From: a candidate division KSB1 bacterium
Lineage (GTDB): Bacteria > Zhuqueibacterota > Zhuqueibacteria > Oleimicrobiales > Geothermoviventaceae
Direction: 5' to 3'
DNA length: 36,302 nt
Assembly: GCA_034506315.1 (NCBI GenBank)
Contig: JAPDPT010000034.1
Span: 1 to 36,302, forward strand
Positions 31,937-36,302 of the stretch are shown piece after piece; positions within the stretch are counted from its first letter, which is position 1, and each line of letters begins with the position of its first letter. Under the pieces are notes generated by a model. It ran no database searches. It saw only the letters and a list, made by a program, of their open reading frames with translations, and was not told the DNA's origin. Made by a program: the position numbers and the translations under genes.

Positions 31937-32589
31937 TCAAGCCCCGCCGACCGAAGGGTTTGCCGGATTCGCTCCCGGACCTCGTCGATGCTGCCGTTTC
32001 CGCGCACCGTGAGAAGAAGCCCGCGCTTCCGATAGAAGTCCACCAGAGGGTCCGTCTGCTCACGATACACGCGCAAGCGGTTGCGGACGGTGGCTTCGGT
32101 GTCGTCGCTGCGCTGAACGATCTCGCCCCCGCACTCCGGACAGCGTCCGTTCGCCGGCGGCGGGTTGGTGACCAGGTTGAAGATCTTCCCGCAGGACTTG
32201 CAGACGCGCCGACTGGTAAGACGCCGTACGATCTCCTCCGGATCCACATCCAGCTGAAGCACCCCGTCGAGCTTCCAGCCGCGCCGCGCCAGCAGAGCGT
32301 CCAGCGCTTCGGCCTGAGCCACCGTTCGCGGGAACCCGTCGAGGAGAAAACCCGCCGTACAGTCCGCCTCGGCGAGCCTTTCCTCGATCATCGCGACGAT
32401 CAGATCGTCGGGCACCAGTTGCCCCGCATCCATATATCCTTGAGCCTTCTTGCCGAGCGCTGTTCCCGCTGCTACTGCCGCCCGCAGGATGTCGCCCGTG
32501 GAGATCGAGGGGATTCCGTATTTCTGACTCAGCCAGGCCCCGTGCGTTCCCTTTCCTGACCCGGGTGGTCCGAGTAGTACCAGCCGCAA
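31933..32589 (-). CDS. adk: Adenylate kinase, zinc-LID form
   Basis: This 218-aa enzyme interconverts ATP + AMP and 2 ADP. It has the P-loop LLGPPGSGKGTHG (residues 5-17), the AMP-binding STGDILRAA and LLDGFPRTVAQAEAL. The LID carries Cys130, Cys133, Cys150 and Cys153 (RRVCKSCGKIF and RCPECGGE), so it binds zinc as in many Gram-positive and thermophilic enzymes. The start is TTG at 32589 with GGAGAGGA upstream. It is 10 bases after secY and overlaps map. Confidence 0.97.
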   Translation of the reverse strand: MRLVLLGPPGSGKGTHGAWLSQKYGIPSISTGDILRAAVAAGTALGKKAQGYMDAGQLVPDDLIVAMIEERLAEADCTAGFLLDGFPRTVAQAEALDALLARRGWKLDGVLQLDVDPEEIVRRLTSRRVCKSCGKIFNLVTNPPPANGRCPECGGEIVQRSDDTEATVRNRLRVYREQTDPLVDFYRKRGLLLTVRGNGSIDEVRERIRQTLRSAGLE

Positions 32590-32599
32590 GCGTCCTCTC

Positions 32600-33940
32600 C
32601 TACGCGAAGCGTCTCCGTCCGCGGATTCGACCCGACTTCAGCAAGCCGTCGTAGTGGCGCATCAGCAGGTGCGCTTCGATCTGCTGCAGTGTGTCCAGAG
32701 CCACGCCGACCATGATGAGGAGCGAAGTCCCGCCGAAGAAGTCGGCGAAGGTGTACGAGATGTTTGTGAAGCGCGTCAAGAAGTACGGCAGGATCGCCAC
32801 AATCGAGATGGCGATAGCGCCCGGTAACGTGATACGCGTCAGGATGTTGTCAATGAAAGCCGCCGTCTGCTTGCCAGGACGCACACCCGGGATGAACCCG
32901 CCGTACTTCTTCATATTGTCGGCTACATCCACCGGATTGAAGGCAATGGCCGTGTAGAAGTACATGAAGAAGACAATCAGCACGGCGTAGATGATCCAGT
33001 ACACTACGGACTCGAACCCAAAGTACAGATTGACGGACTGCACGAACTCCGAATTGGGGAAGAACGTGGCGATCGTCTGCGGCACGAACATGATCGACTG
33101 GGCGAAGATAATGGCCATCACACCGGCCATGTTTACCCGGAGCGGGATATGGGTGCTCTGCCCACCGTAGATCTTGCGGCCGATCACTCGCTTGGCGTAC
33201 TGCACCGGGATCTTTCGCGTACCCTGCGTCAGAAGCACCACAAAGCCTGTCACCGCGATCATTAGGGCCCACAGGAAGGCCTCCATGAGGATGGCGCGGT
33301 TTCCGGCCTGCAGCTGTTGAACCTCGTCGATGACCGCGTTCGGGAAGCGCGCCACGATCCCCACGAAGATGATCAGGGAGATGCCGTTGCCAATCCCTCG
33401 CTCCGTAATCTGCTCGCCCAGCCACATGATGAACACGGTCCCCGTGGCCAGGGTGAGCATGGTGAGGACGCGGAAGCCGAAGCCCGGGTTCGGCACAACC
33501 ACCAGGCCCGATGGGGTCTGGCCGAGGCTCTCCAGGAACACCGCCACCCCGTAGGCCTGTAGGGCCGAGATGAGCACCGTCCCGTACCGGGTGTACTGAT
33601 TGATCTTCTTCCGCCCTTCCTCGCCTTCCTTTTGGAGCTTCTGGAAGTAGGGGAAAACGGCCCCCAGAAGCTGGAGGATAATGGACGAGGAGATGTATGG
33701 CATAATGCCGAGCGCGAAGACCGTGGCGCGGCGGAACGCGCCTCCGGCGAACAGATCGTACAGGGCCAAAAGGCCGCCCCCGGCACGCGCCTGCTCGAAA
33801 AACTCCACCAGAGCCTGTCCGTTCACACCCGGCAGGGGCACATGACCGCCGATCCGGTAGATAACCAGGATCCCCAACGTGTAAAGGATCCGGCGCTTCA
33901 GTTCCGGGATGCGGAAGATGTTCTGGACTTTCTCCATCAT
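32600..33940 (-). CDS. secY: Preprotein translocase subunit SecY
   Basis: This 446-aa protein forms the central channel of the Sec translocon. It has the expected ten hydrophobic helices and family segments such as [67 protein letters not shown] and [19 protein letters not shown]. It begins with two methionines; its ATG at 33940 overlaps the rplO stop codon. Many of the proteins on the left of this window need it for export. Confidence 0.98.
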   Translation of the reverse strand: MMEKVQNIFRIPELKRRILYTLGILVIYRIGGHVPLPGVNGQALVEFFEQARAGGGLLALYDLFAGGAFRRATVFALGIMPYISSSIILQLLGAVFPYFQKLQKEGEEGRKKINQYTRYGTVLISALQAYGVAVFLESLGQTPSGLVVVPNPGFGFRVLTMLTLATGTVFIMWLGEQITERGIGNGISLIIFVGIVARFPNAVIDEVQQLQAGNRAILMEAFLWALMIAVTGFVVLLTQGTRKIPVQYAKRVIGRKIYGGQSTHIPLRVNMAGVMAIIFAQSIMFVPQTIATFFPNSEFVQSVNLYFGFESVVYWIIYAVLIVFFMYFYTAIAFNPVDVADNMKKYGGFIPGVRPGKQTAAFIDNILTRITLPGAIAISIVAILPYFLTRFTNISYTFADFFGGTSLLIMVGVALDTLQQIEAHLLMRHYDGLLKSGRIRGRRRFA

Positions 33941-34377
33941 AGGATGGTGACCCTCCCGCCGGCCGCCTCGATCTTCGCCCGCGCAGACTTACTGAAGGCA
34001 TTGGCCAAGACGTGCAGCGCCTTGGTCAGCTCCCCGTCGCCCAGAATCTTCACGGGCTGATCCAGCTTCTTAATCAACCCGGACTTCTTAAGGACCTCAG
34101 GCGTGACCTCCTCCACTCCCTCGAGCCGGTTCAGGTCGCCCACATTGACGATCTGATATTCCGTCTTGAAGATGTTCGTGAACCCTCGCTTGGGGACGCG
34201 GCGCTGCAAGGGCATTTGCCCTCCCTCGAACCAGGGCCGGCTCTTGTGTCCGGAGCGCGAGCGGGCTCCCTTATGTCCCCGGCAGGAGGTACCGCCATGT
34301 CCAGAGCCTTCCCCGCACCCGACTCGCTTGCGCTTCTTGGTCGCGCCGGGTGCTGGTTTCAGATCCCTCAGGTCCAT
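33937..34377 (-). CDS. rplO: 50S ribosomal protein L15
   Basis: This 146-aa protein has the typical [20 protein letters not shown] start and [20 protein letters not shown], then the globular part with [16 protein letters not shown]. It starts at ATG 34377 after GAGGTGATGG, 22 bases downstream of rpmD, and overlaps secY by four bases. Confidence 0.97.
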   Translation of the reverse strand: MDLRDLKPAPGATKKRKRVGCGEGSGHGGTSCRGHKGARSRSGHKSRPWFEGGQMPLQRRVPKRGFTNIFKTEYQIVNVGDLNRLEGVEEVTPEVLKKSGLIKKLDQPVKILGDGELTKALHVLANAFSKSARAKIEAAGGRVTIL

Positions 34378-34399
34378 CCATCACCTCGTGCCTTCGAAC

Positions 34400-34600
34400 T
34401 CACTCCGCCTCTTCCACTTTGACCAGGTGCCGCACCTTGTCGACCATCCCCAGAATGGTGGGGGAGGCCACGTGCTCCACGCTCTGGTGCAGTTTCCGCA
34501 GGCCCAGGGCGCGGATGGTCGCCCGCTGCTTGGGCTTCTGATCGATGGTGCTCCGAATCAAAGTGATGCGGATCCTCTTCGCTTTCGCTTTCTTCGGCAT
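34400..34600 (-). CDS. rpmD: 50S ribosomal protein L30
   Basis: This 66-aa protein contains RIRITLIRSTIDQKPKQRAT and ALGLRKLHQSVEHVASPTIL, diagnostic of bacterial L30. The start is ATG 34600, 32 bases after rpsE, with a weak ribosome site. Confidence 0.96.
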   Translation of the reverse strand: MPKKAKAKRIRITLIRSTIDQKPKQRATIRALGLRKLHQSVEHVASPTILGMVDKVRHLVKVEEAE

Positions 34601-34632
34601 GGCTCAACCGTTCCGTCCGTTGATAAAGCGGA

Positions 34633-35202
34633 TCAGCTATCCGAAACGCCGGCCTCGGCAGAGGCCTCCGGAGCGACGGCTGCCGCCTGGGGCTCCGGGG
34701 CGCCCAGAATGCGCCTTGGCGGCAGTCCCCTCCGCCGGACCACCGTGGACAGATCCAGTAGGCTCGTCAGAGCCTTCATGGTAGCCTTTACGGTGTTGTG
34801 GGGGTTGCGGGAGCCGAAACACTTGGTCAGGATATCCTTAATTCCCGCCAGCTCTACCACGGCGCGCACAGCACTTCCGGCAATCACCCCCGTACCGGGA
34901 GCGGCCGGCTTGAGGAGAACCTTTGCGGCTCCGTACTTGGCCATGATCGGATGGGGGATGGTACCGTTGACGATCGGCACCCGCACGATGTTCTTCTTGG
35001 CCGCCTCGATGCCTTTGCTGATGGCGTCGGTCACTTCGTTGGCTTTTCCAAGGCCGACGCCTACATGCCCGTTGTGGTCGCCCACCACGACGATGGCGTT
35101 GAAGTGGAACCGGCGGCCACCTTTCACCACCTTGGCCACACGGTTGATCTGAACCACCCGCTCCTTGAGGTCCAGTTCGTTCGGATTAATTCGCTCGATC
35201 AC
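34633..35202 (-). CDS. rpsE: 30S ribosomal protein S5
   Basis: This 189-aa protein takes part in decoding accuracy. The N-terminal double-stranded-RNA-binding part is [20 protein letters not shown], with [20 protein letters not shown] and [19 protein letters not shown] after it. The start is GTG 35202 with GAGGG upstream; no ATG is available between it and the rplR stop. The last 25 residues (alanine/glutamate-rich) are an extension past the usual end. Confidence 0.96.
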   Translation of the reverse strand: MIERINPNELDLKERVVQINRVAKVVKGGRRFHFNAIVVVGDHNGHVGVGLGKANEVTDAISKGIEAAKKNIVRVPIVNGTIPHPIMAKYGAAKVLLKPAAPGTGVIAGSAVRAVVELAGIKDILTKCFGSRNPHNTVKATMKALTSLLDLSTVVRRRGLPPRRILGAPEPQAAAVAPEASAEAGVSDS

Positions 35203-35228
35203 GACGCCCTCGATCTCTTTCCCGTTTC

Positions 35229-35600
35229 TCAGAACTCCAAGCCACCTTCTCGGGCACCTTCCGCAAGGGCCTTCACGCGCCCATGGTACTTGTAGCCAGC
35301 CCGATCGAAAACCACCTTGGTAATCCCGAGCTCCTTGGCTTTCTCGGCGATCGCGAGGCCGGTGAGGCGCGCCTTGGCCACCTTACCCTGAACTCCGTCC
35401 AATCGCTCCCGAACCCAGGGGGTCAAGGTGGACACGCCGGTGATGGTGCGCTGATTGACGTCGTCCACCAGCTGGGCATAGATATGTTTCGCACTCCGGA
35501 ACACCACCAGGCGCGGGCGCTCGGGAGTGCCGAACACCTTCTTCCGGATCCGTTTCTTGCGGCGAAGTCGCGCTTCCACCTTGGGGTTTTTCTTTCCCAT
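35229..35600 (-). CDS. rplR: 50S ribosomal protein L18
   Basis: This protein helps bring 5S rRNA into the ribosome. It has [37 protein letters not shown] and [21 protein letters not shown] use the ATG at 35600 ([12 protein letters not shown]), giving 123 aa; the ATG six codons earlier (35618) is also possible and has a similar-quality ribosome site. Confidence 0.95.
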   Translation of the reverse strand: MGKKNPKVEARLRRKKRIRKKVFGTPERPRLVVFRSAKHIYAQLVDDVNQRTITGVSTLTPWVRERLDGVQGKVAKARLTGLAIAEKAKELGITKVVFDRAGYKYHGRVKALAEGAREGGLEF

Positions 35601-35637
35601 TCCTTGCACCTTCCGCATCCGCTGGACCTGGCCCGGA

Positions 35638-36174
35638 TTACCGACCGCCTGCCTTACCCGCCTTGTGCCGTACGTGCTCGCCTACGTACCGGATCCCCTT
35701 ACCCTTGTACGGCTCCGGCGGACGCACAGCTCGGATCCGAGCCGCCACTTTGCCGACCAGCTCCTTGTCGATCCCGCTCACTTTGATCAGGTTCCCTTCG
35801 GTCGCAATCTGGATCCCCTCTGGGGGTGCCAGCACCACGGGGTGGGAGAAGCCCATGTACAGGGTCAACCGGTTCCCTTTGGCTTCGGCCCGATAGCCTA
35901 CACCCTCAATCTGCAGCTGCTTCTCGAAGCCCTTGGTCACCCCCTCGATGGCATTGGCGATGAGGGTGCGAGTGAGCCCGTGCAGGGACCGGTGAATCTT
36001 GCTGTCCGTGGGGCGGCTGACGATCACCTGACCCTCCTCCACCCGCACTTCCATGTCCGGGTGGAAAGGCTGGTGCAGCTCCCCTTTGGGGCCTCGTACG
36101 ATCGCCGTGTTCTTCTCAATGGAAACCTGCACGCCGTCGGGAATCGGTATGGGTTTGCGTCCTATCCGCGACAC
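35638..36174 (-). CDS. rplF: 50S ribosomal protein L6
   Basis: This 178-aa protein contains [49 protein letters not shown] and [20 protein letters not shown], all standard for L6. The start codon is GTG at 36174, preceded by AGGAG at good distance. It lies 40 bases after rpsH. Confidence 0.97.
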   Translation of the reverse strand: MSRIGRKPIPIPDGVQVSIEKNTAIVRGPKGELHQPFHPDMEVRVEEGQVIVSRPTDSKIHRSLHGLTRTLIANAIEGVTKGFEKQLQIEGVGYRAEAKGNRLTLYMGFSHPVVLAPPEGIQIATEGNLIKVSGIDKELVGKVAARIRAVRPPEPYKGKGIRYVGEHVRHKAGKAGGR

Positions 36175-36214
36175 GTTCGACTCCTGCTTGCCTGACTCCG
36201 CAACGAAAGACCCT

Positions 36215-36302
36215 CTACCATACGTAACAGATCACCTCTCCACCCACGTGATCGCGCAAGGCCTGCTTGTGCGTCAGAATCCCCTTGGAGGTGGAGAGGA
36301 TG
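36215..36302 (-). CDS. rpsH: 30S ribosomal protein S8, C-terminal end only
   Basis: The last 28 codons of this gene are in the window. The end reads STSKGILTHKQALRDHVGGE and then VICYVW before the TAG stop at 36215-36217, which matches the S8 C-terminus (the STSKG-(I/L)-(L/M)-T segment and a terminal aromatic). The N-terminus lies beyond the right edge. Its place before rplF is the expected spc-operon order. Confidence 0.93.
   Translation of the reverse strand, partial: ILSTSKGILTHKQALRDHVGGEVICYVW

Noticed and set aside
1-36302. CRISPR arrays, insertion sequences, prophage or attachment sites
   Set aside because: No spaced direct repeats, transposase or integrase genes were seen; the tRNA-Pro is not flanked by any integrase-like gene.

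Overview
Every gene I can support in this 36.3 kb window lies on the minus strand, so transcription runs from high to low coordinates. The organism looks like a GC-rich, diderm (two-membrane) member of the FCB group outside Bacteroidota, perhaps KSB1/Calditrichota-like. Evidence for this is the TonB-dependent receptors with carboxypeptidase-D-like N-terminal domains, PorV-like outer-membrane proteins, and secreted proteins with a type IX-style sorting tail. Evidence against Bacteroidota proper is the strong Shine-Dalgarno sequences, TTGACA-type promoters and many TTG/GTG starts. The phylum is inference; the gene content is read from the sequence.

Right part (36302 to 27644): the distal spc operon and the alpha operon in the classic order: rpsH (partial), rplF, rplR, rpsE, rpmD, rplO, secY, adk, map, infA, rpmJ, rpsM, rpsK, rpsD, rpoA, rplQ. 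A clear intrinsic terminator closes it at 27644-27671.

Middle part (27556 to 19175): a chain of housekeeping and envelope genes: uppP, a class-I glutamine-amidotransferase-like hydrolase (peptidase C26), an NSS transporter with its tiny MetS-type subunit, holA, an ECF sigma factor, a zinc-finger anti-sigma factor, and an HtrA-family protein that has lost all three catalytic residues. A 70-aa zinc-ribbon protein, rdgB and a tRNA-Pro(TGG) follow. The tRNA begins one base after the rdgB stop codon and is followed by a terminator.

Left part (18999 to 1): two paralogous three-gene cassettes, each ordered TonB-dependent receptor, secreted FN3/sorting-tail protein, PorV-like barrel protein. Cassette 2 is 18586-11836 and cassette 1 is 6295-1 (its last gene runs off the window). 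Between them lie a lipoprotein carrying a TonB C-terminal domain, a two-domain DUF1080 protein, a secreted GH51 alpha-L-arabinofuranosidase and a LacI-family regulator. This resembles a polysaccharide-utilisation locus, but with FN3/sorting-tail proteins and no SusD in the receptor partner slot. No SusD homologue is visible.

The most unusual signals are: the paired cassettes with a GC-rich hairpin at the same intercistronic position in both; a structured leader before receptor 2 that has a TTGACA promoter, a perfect 16-bp palindrome upstream and an intrinsic terminator before the gene; the triad-less HtrA protein in the sigma/anti-sigma unit; the lipoprotein-anchored TonB domain; and the rdgB/tRNA-Pro junction.
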